This document shows, piece after piece, positions 7,497 to 15,679 of a DNA stretch of 38,983 nt. Positions within the stretch are counted from its first letter, which is position 1, and each line of letters starts with the position of its first letter. The DNA comes from an uncultured Eubacterium sp. (GTDB lineage Bacteria > Bacillota > Clostridia > Lachnospirales > Lachnospiraceae): contig URAI01000012.1 of NCBI GenBank assembly GCA_900545725.1, positions 1 to 38,983 on the forward strand, in the 5' to 3' direction. The position numbers were made by a program, and so were the translations under genes. The notes under the pieces are model-generated. The model saw only the letters and a list, made by a program, of their open reading frames with translations. It did no database searches and was not told the DNA's origin.

Positions 7497-8777
7497 ATGT
7501 TAGATTTAAAATTTGTAAGAGAGAATCCGGAAGTAGTAAAACAGAACATAAAAAATAAGTTTCAGGATAAGAAACTTCCACTTGTTGATGAAGTTATAGA
7601 GCTTGATGCACAGGCAAGAGCTACACAGACAGAAGCTGATGAATTAAGATCAAGCCGAAATAAATTATCTAAGCAGATTGGTGCATTAATGGCACAGGGT
7701 AAGAAGGAAGAAGCAGAAGATGTCAAGGCGCAGGTAAGTGCTAACGCTGATAGATTAAAGGAGCTTGAAGCAAAGGAATCAGAGCTTAATGCAAAGGTTA
7801 CAGAGATAATGATGAAGATTCCTAATATTATTGACCCAAGTGTACCAATTGGTAAGGATGACAGCGAGAATGTTGAAATAGAAAAGTTTGGTGAACCGGT
7901 TGTACCTGATTATGAAATCCCATATCATACAGATATTATGGCTAAGTTTAACGGAATTGACCTTGATGCAGCAGGCAAGGTTGCAGGAAATGGTTTCTAT
8001 TACCTTATGGGAGATATTGCAAGGCTTCATTCAGCAGTTATTGCATATGCAAGAGATTTTATGATTGACAGAGGATTCACATACTGTATTCCTCCATATA
8101 TGATAAGAAGCAGTGTTGTTACAGGTGTTATGAGTTTTGAAGAAATGGATTCAATGATGTACAAGATTGAAGGTGAAGACCTTTATCTTATCGGTACAAG
8201 TGAACATTCAATGATTGGTAAATTTATTGATACAATCACTCCTGAATCAGAGCTTCCTAAGACACTTACAAGCTATTCACCTTGCTTCAGAAAAGAAAAA
8301 GGTGCTCATGGTATAGAAGAACGTGGTGTATATAGAATACATCAGTTTGAGAAGCAGGAGATGATAGTAGTATGTAAGCCGGAAGAGAGTAAGATGTGGT
8401 TTGATAAATTATGGAAGAATACAGTAGATTTATTCCGTTCACTCGATATTCCTGTAAGAACACTTGAATGTTGTTCAGGAGACCTTGCGGATCTTAAGGT
8501 AAGATCACTTGATGTAGAGGCATGGTCACCACGTCAGAAGAAGTACTTTGAAGTAGGTTCATGTTCTAACTTAGGAGATGCACAGGCAAGACGTCTTAAG
8601 ATAAGAGTACAGAATGATAAGAAAGAAAAATATTTTGCACATACTCTTAATAATACTGTTGTTGCACCACCTAGAATGTTAATTGCATTCCTTGAAAATA
8701 ACCTTCAGGCTGATGGCAGTGTAAGAATACCTGAAGCACTCCGTCCATATATGGGGGGACATGATAAACTTCAGTAA
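7497..8777 (+). CDS. serS: Seryl-tRNA synthetase
   Basis: This 426-residue class II synthetase charges tRNA-Ser. The N-terminal long antiparallel coiled coil that grips the tRNA-Ser variable arm spans about residues 30-105. The catalytic core has motif 2 (CFRKEKGAHGIEERGVYRIHQF) and motif 3 (NNTVVAPPRMLIAFLENN). The serine-site loop reads LIGTSEHSM rather than the GTAE-I/V-P form of E. coli-type enzymes; I recall similar GTxEH forms in archaeal-type and some Clostridial enzymes. The start at 7497 follows AGGAGGAAAG and gives the canonical MLDLKFVRENPE terminus; an upstream in-frame GTG at 7449 is rejected. No T-box fits the ~100-bp gap before it. A strong terminator follows. Confidence 0.96.
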   Translation: MLDLKFVRENPEVVKQNIKNKFQDKKLPLVDEVIELDAQARATQTEADELRSSRNKLSKQIGALMAQGKKEEAEDVKAQVSANADRLKELEAKESELNAKVTEIMMKIPNIIDPSVPIGKDDSENVEIEKFGEPVVPDYEIPYHTDIMAKFNGIDLDAAGKVAGNGFYYLMGDIARLHSAVIAYARDFMIDRGFTYCIPPYMIRSSVVTGVMSFEEMDSMMYKIEGEDLYLIGTSEHSMIGKFIDTITPESELPKTLTSYSPCFRKEKGAHGIEERGVYRIHQFEKQEMIVVCKPEESKMWFDKLWKNTVDLFRSLDIPVRTLECCSGDLADLKVRSLDVEAWSPRQKKYFEVGSCSNLGDAQARRLKIRVQNDKKEKYFAHTLNNTVVAPPRMLIAFLENNLQADGSVRIPEALRPYMGGHDKLQ

Positions 8778-8800
8778 TTATTAAAATATAATTGCAGACA

Positions 8801-8846
8801 AAGCACAAAGAATATAGGCGTTTATGCCGTTTCTTTGTGCTTTTTT
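8801..8846 (+). terminator. Rho-independent terminator of serS
   Basis: AAGCACAAAGAA (8801-8812) pairs with TTCTTTGTGCTT (8831-8842), with an inner GGC/GCC extension and a T6 run at 8841-8846. Confidence 0.9.
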
Positions 8847-8902
8847 ATTTGTGGATTCTGATGTTTTCATAGAGTAAAAATTAAGTTTGCCCCATTATAC
8901 CG

Positions 8903-8937
8903 AAAAAATGCTTCTTGAACTGTCGTTCAAGAAGCAT
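8903..8937 (-). terminator. Rho-independent terminator of anti-sigma gene
   Basis: Perfect 13-bp stem: ATGCTTCTTGAAC (8908-8920) with GTTCAAGAAGCAT (8925-8937), tetraloop TGTC. Read on the minus strand it ends in six Ts (8903-8908). It terminates the sigma/anti-sigma operon facing serS. Confidence 0.9.
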
Positions 8938-8962
8938 CCCTCGCTTTCAGATTGGTCAATCA

Positions 8963-10522
8963 TTATTTATTAAGTTTTATAATGGCAGGTGTATGCTCAT
9001 AACCATATGATTGTCCTGTAAGGCTTCCGACTGGATTAAAGAATAATACCATATTATCCATTCTGTCTGAATCAACTATAAAGCCGACATGATATTCAAT
9101 CTCGGCACCGGCAGGGATTGTATATCTTTGAGCATAGTAATTACGGTTATTATCATATGTGTCAGGTGCTTCATCATACATTGTAGGATAATCACAATAT
9201 AATGAGTATCCTTCAGGGTCTACATCTGCCTTAGATGAAGCATAATAAGATGTGTATGGAATAGTATCATCAGCACCTAGGCAGCATATCTGTGGTTCAA
9301 TTTTAATCTCTGATATATCAGCATCAGAGGTATTTTTAACTTTCATGGTAACATATACAAATCTGGCATTAACGGTCTTCGTATCTGTAACCTTACTGAT
9401 AGTATTAGAGCCGTCTCCCTTTTCAATCGTCTGCTTTTCATAAGATAATTTGCCATTTTCATCAGTAATTCTTTTAATAGTATCAAGCTGGAAGCCAAAT
9501 CCGGCTTCGTCAATTTCTGCAACAGAATCCATTGTCTTATAACCCTCAACAGTGTATTCAAGGGAAGAATCATTATAAGCTGAAAGACTGTCAAATGAGA
9601 AAGGCTGACCTATATCAAAGAAATTATTTTCATTAACAAGAGTCTTTTTGGCAGAATAATTTCTTGATTGTGTTGAAGTAGCTGATGTCGTACCAGTATT
9701 ATATCTTGAACCCTTCATGGCAACAGATTCGTCACATTGTGTAAGAGTTATACTATTGGCAATATCAATTAAATCATTTTCATCAATATTAACCTGTGCA
9801 AATATTTCTACAGCATAGCCGTATTCCTTAAAATAAATAATCATATCTTTATTATAAGAAGTAACATCAAGAGCATTTTTATAGAAAATAGTTGCATCAT
9901 TGCCATCGCCGACAACAATATTTTTAGTACCAATTGCATTATTTTTAGTTATAACCTGATTTTCATTGATAACCATAAGACCAATTGTGATATTGTGGCT
10001 TTCGGTATAATCATCAGCAAGTGCGTATTTAAAAAGACCATTATCAGGAGAGGAACTGTTAGAGCTTAGTTCGTATCCATCCATCATATATCCAATATCC
10101 ATACGGACAAAGGTATGGTACAACTCTGGGTCGTAGTGTGATGAAGAAGTATCATCTGCCACATAAGTAACATCGGTGTTTTCTGGTGTAGTACCACAGG
10201 CATCAGTAGGACCAGAAAATGCTACCTGATATTCATAATTATTAGTTTGCTTAGTTGAAATATTATAGTCTGTCATAATCTGTCTGGCGGCAAGGGCAGA
10301 ACCCGGAATTGCAATAATTACAAAGCCTGCGGCAGCGGCTGCAATAAATTTCTTGTTGTGTATTCTTTTTAATTTATCCTTTTTATCGATAGACTCTAAA
10401 AGTGCGGCTTTATTATTAAGATATTTTTCTGAAAATGTATGTTGTTCATTGTTATTCATAAATTCTTCAAGCTCAAGCTGTTTACCTAAGCTGTGCATAG
10501 AATTGTGATTTTTCTTTTTCAT
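8963..10522 (-). CDS. Membrane anti-sigma factor, large extracytoplasmic part
   Basis: This is a 519-residue single-pass protein: a short cytoplasmic helical region (1-58), a membrane segment about 59-79 rich in Ala and Ile, then ~440 extracellular residues. The first half (80-270) resembles DUF4179/DUF4367-type anti-sigma ectodomains. The second half (about 370-515, starting FVYVTMKVKNTSDADISEIKI) looks like an immunoglobulin-like DUF4352-type domain. It overlaps the 3' end of the ECF sigma gene by 41 bp and has its own strong AAAGGAGG site, so the pair is translationally coupled. By context it should hold the sigma factor at the membrane and release it on an envelope signal. No zinc-binding HxxxCxxC motif is seen, so it is not the classic ZAS type. 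Confidence 0.75.
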   Translation of the reverse strand: MKKKNHNSMHSLGKQLELEEFMNNNEQHTFSEKYLNNKAALLESIDKKDKLKRIHNKKFIAAAAAGFVIIAIPGSALAARQIMTDYNISTKQTNNYEYQVAFSGPTDACGTTPENTDVTYVADDTSSSHYDPELYHTFVRMDIGYMMDGYELSSNSSSPDNGLFKYALADDYTESHNITIGLMVINENQVITKNNAIGTKNIVVGDGNDATIFYKNALDVTSYNKDMIIYFKEYGYAVEIFAQVNIDENDLIDIANSITLTQCDESVAMKGSRYNTGTTSATSTQSRNYSAKKTLVNENNFFDIGQPFSFDSLSAYNDSSLEYTVEGYKTMDSVAEIDEAGFGFQLDTIKRITDENGKLSYEKQTIEKGDGSNTISKVTDTKTVNARFVYVTMKVKNTSDADISEIKIEPQICCLGADDTIPYTSYYASSKADVDPEGYSLYCDYPTMYDEAPDTYDNNRNYYAQRYTIPAGAEIEYHVGFIVDSDRMDNMVLFFNPVGSLTGQSYGYEHTPAIIKLNK

Positions 10523-11063
10523 AAGTTAGACCTCCTTTATCAATAATATGGTCATATAAATATTTTTTGGCACGTTCATATCTTTTTCTGATTGTTGCAG
10601 TATCAAGACCTGTAATATCTGCAATTTCCCTTGTAGAAAGCTCCATATAACAACGCATGCGGATGACTTCTTTATAAATGTCAGGCATGTCCTTTGCGGC
10701 TTCGGTAAGAATTGTACAGTTATTAATCTCTGTAAGCTTTTTATCAATAACGTCATGTGGGTCTGCGATATCGTCCTTATCGTTAAAATCATAAAGCCAT
10801 GCTTCACGCTGGTTTTTATGATATCTATTGATAGCATTGTTTTTTACAATCTTTAAAACAAGTGCTTTAGTACGGGCATCATCAGGGTCTTTTATTTTAT
10901 CAAGATAATCAGTAAGCTTAACAAATGAGTCGTGTACTATATCCTCAGCCTGGGCTTTATTGTGTAATATGGAATAAGCTAATGCATACATTTTATTTTC
11001 ATATATGACATAGAGCTTTTCTAATTTCTGTCGGTTGGATAACTTAATTTTAATTGTAATCAT
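10482..11063 (-). CDS. ECF-type RNA polymerase sigma factor
   Basis: The protein has 193 residues. Sigma region 2 is seen in ENKMYALAYSILHNKAQAEDIVHDSFVKL (residues ~22-50) and region 4 in the HTH around STREIADITGLDTATIRKRYERAKKYL (about 148-174). The length and lack of regions 1 and 3 fit ECF sigma factors. It directs RNA polymerase to stress or envelope genes and is normally restrained by the anti-sigma factor encoded by the overlapping downstream gene. GAGGGGAG abuts the ATG with very short spacing, so the exact start is a little uncertain, but there is no better ATG nearby. Autoregulation is usual for the family; I could not identify a confident ECF promoter upstream. Confidence 0.9.
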   Translation of the reverse strand: MITIKIKLSNRQKLEKLYVIYENKMYALAYSILHNKAQAEDIVHDSFVKLTDYLDKIKDPDDARTKALVLKIVKNNAINRYHKNQREAWLYDFNDKDDIADPHDVIDKKLTEINNCTILTEAAKDMPDIYKEVIRMRCYMELSTREIADITGLDTATIRKRYERAKKYLYDHIIDKGGLTYEKEKSQFYAQLR

Positions 11064-11465
11064 CTCCCCTCTGAAGTGATACTGTAATTATTATATCTGT
11101 ACTGACGATTATCTATATATAATATACTAACTTGTTGTTATAATTCAAATTAACTTATCGGGTTATTTAATAAAATAAGATTTATTACAAATATCATTAT
11201 TTTTTTAATTTTATTTAAAATAAACTTAATTTGATGCAATGTATAAAATAATATAAAAATACTTAGGCAGAATGTGATACTTTGTATGCCGGATTAATTT
11301 TTATATTTCGTATAATAATTGAGTAAGTAATATATCATAAATCAGATATTGTGTTACACGGTAAAATAATTGCAGTTTTTGAACGTTCTATAATATATAA
11401 CAAATAAAATAAAAAAACGTGACATAAAAATTTAATTTTTTGTAAAGTCATACATTAGAATTATA

Positions 11466-11552
11466 TAAAAAGGATGTATATAAAAGGAATATATATATAA
11501 GGGATATATATAAGGAATGTATATAAAAAGGATGTATATAAAAGGGATGTAT
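11466..11552. repeat. Degenerate 13-17-bp tandem repeat
   Basis: About six units of the type AAAAAGGATGTATAT, varying between 13 and 17 bp, run head to tail. The period is irregular and the sequence is low in complexity. Confidence 0.75.
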
Positions 11553-11720
11553 TATGTTGGGAAAGATATTGATATATAAATTTATCAGGCATATATACCT
11601 ATAATAGATTGATATATTATAAGACAGAAATAGCATAGTTTGACATTATCTAGTAATAGAATTGTGATAATATTTAAAATATTGCACAAATATGTATCTG
11701 TTCATTTATGGTTATAAGAG

Positions 11721-11766
11721 AAGGGAAGAGACTGCAGATTAAATTTTGCCAGTCTCTTCCCTTTTT
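11721..11766 (+). terminator. Strong 14-bp stem terminator
   Basis: AAGGGAAGAGACTG (11721-11734) pairs perfectly with CAGTCTCTTCCCTT (11750-11763), followed by TTTTTAAAT on the plus strand. On the minus strand the trailing sequence is CTTATAA, a weaker U-run. It sits 58 bp beyond the stop of the minus-strand phosphotransferase, so it probably ends that transcript. The better U-run nevertheless faces the plus strand, where no gene is known upstream. Confidence 0.75.
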
Positions 11767-11823
11767 AAATAGATTGTTATTTTAATAAAGTATTATTCAG
11801 TTATAGAATGAATCTTAAAGATA

Positions 11824-12585
11824 TTACTGGAACTCAACAATGTCAATCCATTTTTCAAGAAGCTCTTTTTCAGCAGGGTTATTCTTAGTAAGTCTTGCAG
11901 CCGCTACAATAGGCACCCAGCTTGTAACATAGTCTTTTTTAGTATTAGTCTTATTGCAGAAGGTCTGCATATATTTTTCAGCAATGGAATCGTCTACAAG
12001 CTTAAGAAGAAGATAAGTATTGGCTACATCAGCACTGGCATTACCCTGGGTTGCATGAACCCAGTCAACGGCTGTTATATCAGTAATATTGCCATTGTTA
12101 TCAGTCTTGACTATGACATTATCAGGACAATAATCACCGTGGCACAGCTTAGTATGCTTAGGCATAGATTCAAGTCTTGTAGATAATTCAAAAATAGTAG
12201 AGCTGTCAATTGTATCCTTAAGTGAGTCAATCTGTCTTTTTAATTTATCCTTTAATTTTAATAATAAAGGATTGCTCTTCTTTTCAAAATCAATCTGATA
12301 ATCGACAAATGCATTGATATAGTCATCTGTCTTTTCAGGATGAGACTTAAGCAATTCAGTAAGAGTCACACCATCCTTATATTCACTTGTTATAATCCAT
12401 TTGCCATCTTCAACAGATACGCTGATAAGCTTTGGAATATTAACTCCGGCATCCTCTACCCTTGCTGTATTAAGTGCTTCGTATAATACATCTGATTTGC
12501 TATAATCAGTGTCAAAGACCTTCATTGCTTTACCGTTCTCAATATAAACGGATTTCTTATTATTATTTGCAATACATTCTTTCAT
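11824..12585 (-). CDS. APH/choline-kinase-fold phosphotransferase
   Basis: This 253-residue protein belongs to the aminoglycoside phosphotransferase/choline kinase superfamily. The catalytic loop is HGDYCPDN (149-156, with Asp151 the likely base and Asn156 a metal ligand), and the metal-binding Asp174 lies in AVDWVHA. The N-lobe is short and lacks an obvious glycine loop, as in much of the family. The start follows AAAGGGG. It is co-directional with adhE but separated by about 140 bp that hold a dispersed hairpin repeat. The substrate is unknown: members phosphorylate aminoglycosides, sugars, choline or homoserine, and nothing here marks it as a resistance gene. Confidence 0.85.
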   Translation of the reverse strand: MKECIANNNKKSVYIENGKAMKVFDTDYSKSDVLYEALNTARVEDAGVNIPKLISVSVEDGKWIITSEYKDGVTLTELLKSHPEKTDDYINAFVDYQIDFEKKSNPLLLKLKDKLKRQIDSLKDTIDSSTIFELSTRLESMPKHTKLCHGDYCPDNVIVKTDNNGNITDITAVDWVHATQGNASADVANTYLLLKLVDDSIAEKYMQTFCNKTNTKKDYVTSWVPIVAAARLTKNNPAEKELLEKWIDIVEFQ

Positions 12586-12640
12586 GAAATACCCCTTTCT
12601 TACTATAAATAAATTATTAAACTGCTCCGGTACAATGTAT

Positions 12641-12700
12641 GGATGTATATCTCAGACTAAGATATACATCCACGGGGATTGCAGAGCAACTGGTAGATAA
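12641..12700 (+). repeat. Dispersed hairpin repeat family 2, copy 2
   Basis: GGATGTATATCT (12641-12652) pairs perfectly with AGATATACATCC (12660-12671), followed by ACGGGGATTGCAGAGCAACT and GGTAGATAAT. It matches the copies at 4499-4543 and 36722-36791 in layout and core. It lies 3' of adhE and could help end that transcript, but no U-run follows the stem. Confidence 0.55.
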
Positions 12701-12726
12701 TATCTGTGTTAAATATAAATAACATG

Positions 12727-15360
12727 TTATTTGTCAAATTCTACAGGCTTTCCATAATATGCCTTAAGATACATTGCCTTAATCTCACTCATAAGAGGAT
12801 ATCTTGGGTTGGCACCTGTACACTGGTCATCAAATGCATTTTCAACCATTTCATCCAATGTGGCAAGGAAATCTTTTTCTTCAACGCCGTAATCCTTAAT
12901 GGTAGGCTTGATACCTACAGCATTCTTTAAGTCTTCAATAGCCTGTAAGAAATTCTCGAATATCTCATCGTCATCTTTGCCTGTAATGCCTACGAACTTA
13001 GCACATTCAACATAACGTTCCTTGCAATGAGGATATTGATACTGAGGGAATGTGCCCATCTTGGCAGGAACTTCAGCAGCATTAAATCGCATAACATCTG
13101 TTAAGAAAAGTGCGTTGGCAATACCATGCTGTATATGATGGAAAGCACCTAACTTATGAGCCATTGAATGACACACACCGAGGAAAGCATTTGCAAATGC
13201 CATACCTGCCATAGTAGAGGCAGCAGCCATCTGTTCACGGGCTTTAGCATCATGTGGTCCATTATTATATGCAGCAGGCAGATATTCAAATATATTCTTC
13301 ATTGCCTTAAGCGCAAGACCATCTGTGTAATCTGTAGCCATAACAGAAGCATAAGCTTCAAGTGCATGTGAAAGTGCATCAATACCTGATGAAGCTGTAA
13401 GTCCCTTTGGCTGGTTCATCATAAGATCGGCATCTACAATAGCCATCTTAGGAAGAAGTTCATAATCGGCAAGAGGATATTTAATTCCTGAATTCTGATC
13501 GGTAATAACTGCAAATGGTGTAACCTCAGAACCTGTACCTGATGATGTAGGAATAGCTATAAAGTAAGCCTTCTCACCCATCTTAGGGAATGTATATATA
13601 CGTTTCCTGATATCCATGAAACGCATTGCCATATCCATAAAGTCTACTTCAGGATGTTCATACATTACCCACATAATCTTAGCGGCATCCATAGCAGAAC
13701 CACCACCGATAGCTATAATGCAGTCAGGTTCAAAAAGTTTCATCTGCTTAGAACCCTCGGTTGCTGATTTTAATGTAGGGTCTGGCTCTACATCATAGAA
13801 GGTTGTATGCATTATTCCAAGTTCGACTAATTTATCAGTAACACACTTGGTATAACCGTTCTTATATAAGAACTGGTCTGTTACGATAAATACTTTCTTC
13901 TTATGCATTACTCTGCCAAGCTCATCGAGAGCAACAGGAAGACAGCCTTTCTTAAAGTATACCTTTTCAGGGGCTCGGAACCACAACATATTTTCTCTCC
14001 TTTCAGCAACAGTTTTAATATTAATAAGATGCTTAACACCTACATTTTCTGATACGGAATTACCGCCCCATGAGCCGCAGCCAAGTGTAAGTGAAGGAGT
14101 CATCTTAAAATTGTATAAATCGCCGATACCACCCTGTGAAGAAGGAGTGTTAATAAGGATTCGGCATGTCTTCATAGCTTCACGGAATATAGCAATCTTA
14201 TCCTGATTAGGTTCAATATTAATATAGAGAGAAGAAGTATGACCATATCCACCATCAGCAATTAAATGAGATGCTTTATCCACAGCATCCTCGAAGTTAT
14301 CTGCTTTATACATGGCAAGAACCGGTGATAACTTCTCATGTGCAAATTCCTCTGAAAGGTCAACGCTTGTTACTTCACCTATAAGAATCTTAGTGGTTTC
14401 AGGAACGGTAATACCTGATAATTTACCGATATTATAAGCACTCTGACCAACAATCTTTGCATTTAATGAACCATTTATTAAAATAGTCTTTCTGACTTTA
14501 TCTAACTCTGACTTAGTAAGGAAATGACAGCCTCTTTTTGTAAATTCTTCTTTAACAGCCTTGTATACTTTCTTATCAACAATAACTGACTGCTCAGAGG
14601 CACATATCATACCATTATCAAATGTCTTTGAATGTATAATAGAATTAACTGCAAGTATTACATCTGCTGATTCATCAATGATGGCCGGAGTATTGCCGGC
14701 ACCTACACCAAGAGCCGGTTTGCCTGATGAGTAAGCGGCTTTAACCATGCCAGGACCACCTGTTGCAAGGATAATATCAGCTTCTTTCATAAGAGTGTTA
14801 GTAAGTTCAAGTGATGGAACATCAATCCAGCCTATAATTCCAGCAGGTGCACCGGCTGCAACAGCAGCATTAAGAACAACCTTTGCAGCATCTATAGTAC
14901 ATTTTTTAGCACGAGGATGTGGACTGATAATAATACCGTTACGTGTCTTAAGACTTATTAATGTCTTAAATATTGCTGTAGATGTAGGATTGGTAGTAGG
15001 AATAACAGCAGCAACAACGCCGATAGGCTCAGCGATTTTAGTAATACCAAATGCCTTATCTTCTTCAATAACTCCACAGGTCTTAGTATCACGGTAAGCA
15101 TTGTAGATGTATTCAGAAGCATAATGGTTCTTTATAACTTTATCTTCAACAATACCCATGCCGGTCTCTTCTACGGCATCCTTTGCAAGGCTTATTCTTG
15201 CCTTATTAGCTGCAAGTGCGGCAGCAGTAAATATTTTGTCTACCTGCTCCTGTGAATAAGTTGAGAATATTTTTACTGCCTCTCTTACCTGATTAATTCT
15301 TTTTTCAAGAGATTCTACAGAATCAACAGTAAATTCAAGTTCAGCATTATTTTCAGTCAT
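12727..15360 (-). CDS. adhE: Bifunctional acetaldehyde/alcohol dehydrogenase AdhE
   Basis: This 877-residue fusion reduces acetyl-CoA to acetaldehyde and then to ethanol with NADH, regenerating NAD+ in fermentation. Residues 1-~440 are the CoA-acylating aldehyde dehydrogenase, with catalytic Cys253 in GMICASEQS and GGPGMVKAAY in the cofactor region. Residues ~455-877 form the iron-dependent alcohol dehydrogenase, with GGGSAMDAAK for NAD binding and metal-ligand histidines in GIDALSHALEAY and in CHSMAHKLGAFHHIQHG. The start at 15360 follows GGAGGAT; the upstream in-frame ATG at 15426 is rejected because it would overlap the operator. AdhE polymerises into spirosomes. Expression is probably Rex-controlled. 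Confidence 0.97.
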   Translation of the reverse strand: MTENNAELEFTVDSVESLEKRINQVREAVKIFSTYSQEQVDKIFTAAALAANKARISLAKDAVEETGMGIVEDKVIKNHYASEYIYNAYRDTKTCGVIEEDKAFGITKIAEPIGVVAAVIPTTNPTSTAIFKTLISLKTRNGIIISPHPRAKKCTIDAAKVVLNAAVAAGAPAGIIGWIDVPSLELTNTLMKEADIILATGGPGMVKAAYSSGKPALGVGAGNTPAIIDESADVILAVNSIIHSKTFDNGMICASEQSVIVDKKVYKAVKEEFTKRGCHFLTKSELDKVRKTILINGSLNAKIVGQSAYNIGKLSGITVPETTKILIGEVTSVDLSEEFAHEKLSPVLAMYKADNFEDAVDKASHLIADGGYGHTSSLYINIEPNQDKIAIFREAMKTCRILINTPSSQGGIGDLYNFKMTPSLTLGCGSWGGNSVSENVGVKHLINIKTVAERRENMLWFRAPEKVYFKKGCLPVALDELGRVMHKKKVFIVTDQFLYKNGYTKCVTDKLVELGIMHTTFYDVEPDPTLKSATEGSKQMKLFEPDCIIAIGGGSAMDAAKIMWVMYEHPEVDFMDMAMRFMDIRKRIYTFPKMGEKAYFIAIPTSSGTGSEVTPFAVITDQNSGIKYPLADYELLPKMAIVDADLMMNQPKGLTASSGIDALSHALEAYASVMATDYTDGLALKAMKNIFEYLPAAYNNGPHDAKAREQMAAASTMAGMAFANAFLGVCHSMAHKLGAFHHIQHGIANALFLTDVMRFNAAEVPAKMGTFPQYQYPHCKERYVECAKFVGITGKDDDEIFENFLQAIEDLKNAVGIKPTIKDYGVEEKDFLATLDEMVENAFDDQCTGANPRYPLMSEIKAMYLKAYYGKPVEFDK

Positions 15361-15404
15361 ATAAATCCTCCATTCCGCCGCAAGTGCGGCAATATAACTC
15401 TTGA

Positions 15405-15422
15405 TTGATAAATTATTAACAA
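15405..15422 (-). promoter_or_regulatory. Rex-like operator O1 of adhE
   Basis: TTGATAAATTATTAACAA has half-sites TTGATAA and TTAACAA spaced by four bases, one mismatch from the Rex consensus TTGTTAA-N4-TTAACAA. It overlaps the predicted transcription start of adhE. Rex is the NADH/NAD+ sensing repressor of fermentation genes. Confidence 0.7.
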
Positions 15423-15430
15423 ACATCTAC

Positions 15431-15459
15431 AGTATATATTATGATTAATCTGTTGTCAA
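15431..15459 (-). promoter_or_regulatory. adhE promoter
   Basis: On the minus strand TTGACA (15454-15459) and TATACT (15431-15436) are separated by exactly 17 bp, a near-consensus vegetative promoter. It lies between the two Rex-like sites. Confidence 0.8.
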
Positions 15460-15463
15460 TAGA

Positions 15464-15481
15464 TTGATAAAAAATTAACGA
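15464..15481 (-). promoter_or_regulatory. Rex-like operator O2 of adhE
   Basis: TTGATAAAAAATTAACGA has the same half-site and 4-bp spacer geometry as O1 with one further mismatch. It lies directly upstream of the -35 box, 59 bp from O1 centre to centre. Confidence 0.5.
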
Positions 15482-15679
15482 ATGTTTAAGCTGATTTAAT
15501 ATCCTAATTAATATATTGCGGTTATACACAATTAATTATCAATTATATATGCGATGTGAAATTATATATGAAACTTATTTAATATTTGAAAATATAATGT
15601 GAATGTGGTATGTTATAGATATAATTTATTATGTGTGGGTAATCTCAGTTTGACAGTAGTAATGGAGAGTGGAATTGTT

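Larger units (their letters stand above)
11064..11823. other. 760-bp AT-rich intergenic region
   Basis: This is the gap between the 5' end of the sigma gene and the 3' end of the phosphotransferase gene, both on the minus strand. It is very AT-rich and contains the tandem purine/TATA repeats at about 11466-11552 and a strong hairpin at 11721-11766. The minus-strand ORF at 11448-11636 is an artefact of the tandem repeat. The sigma operon promoter must lie near 11064-11160 (TATAAT-like word on the minus strand at 11090-11095). No protein-coding gene is visible. Confidence 0.6.
15361..15679. other. adhE / HD-GYP divergent regulatory region
   Basis: This gap between divergent genes holds the adhE leader hairpin (GCCGC-AAGT-GCGGC, 15377-15390, just upstream of the ribosome binding site), the adhE promoter with two Rex-like sites, and a likely HD-GYP promoter. 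The latter is TTGAAA 15586-15591 and TATGTT 15609-15614, with 17-bp spacing. Confidence 0.6.

Noticed and set aside
11448..11636. 62-residue minus-strand frame with repeated IHPFYIHPFYIH
   Set aside because: It is produced by the low-complexity tandem repeat and lacks a translation signal.
11824..12585. Antibiotic resistance gene
   Set aside because: The fold is shared with choline and sugar kinases; nothing in the residues or context marks an aminoglycoside substrate.
12641..12672. Ordinary adhE terminator
   Set aside because: The 12-bp stem is perfect but no U-tract follows on the minus strand, and the flanking bases belong to a dispersed repeat family.
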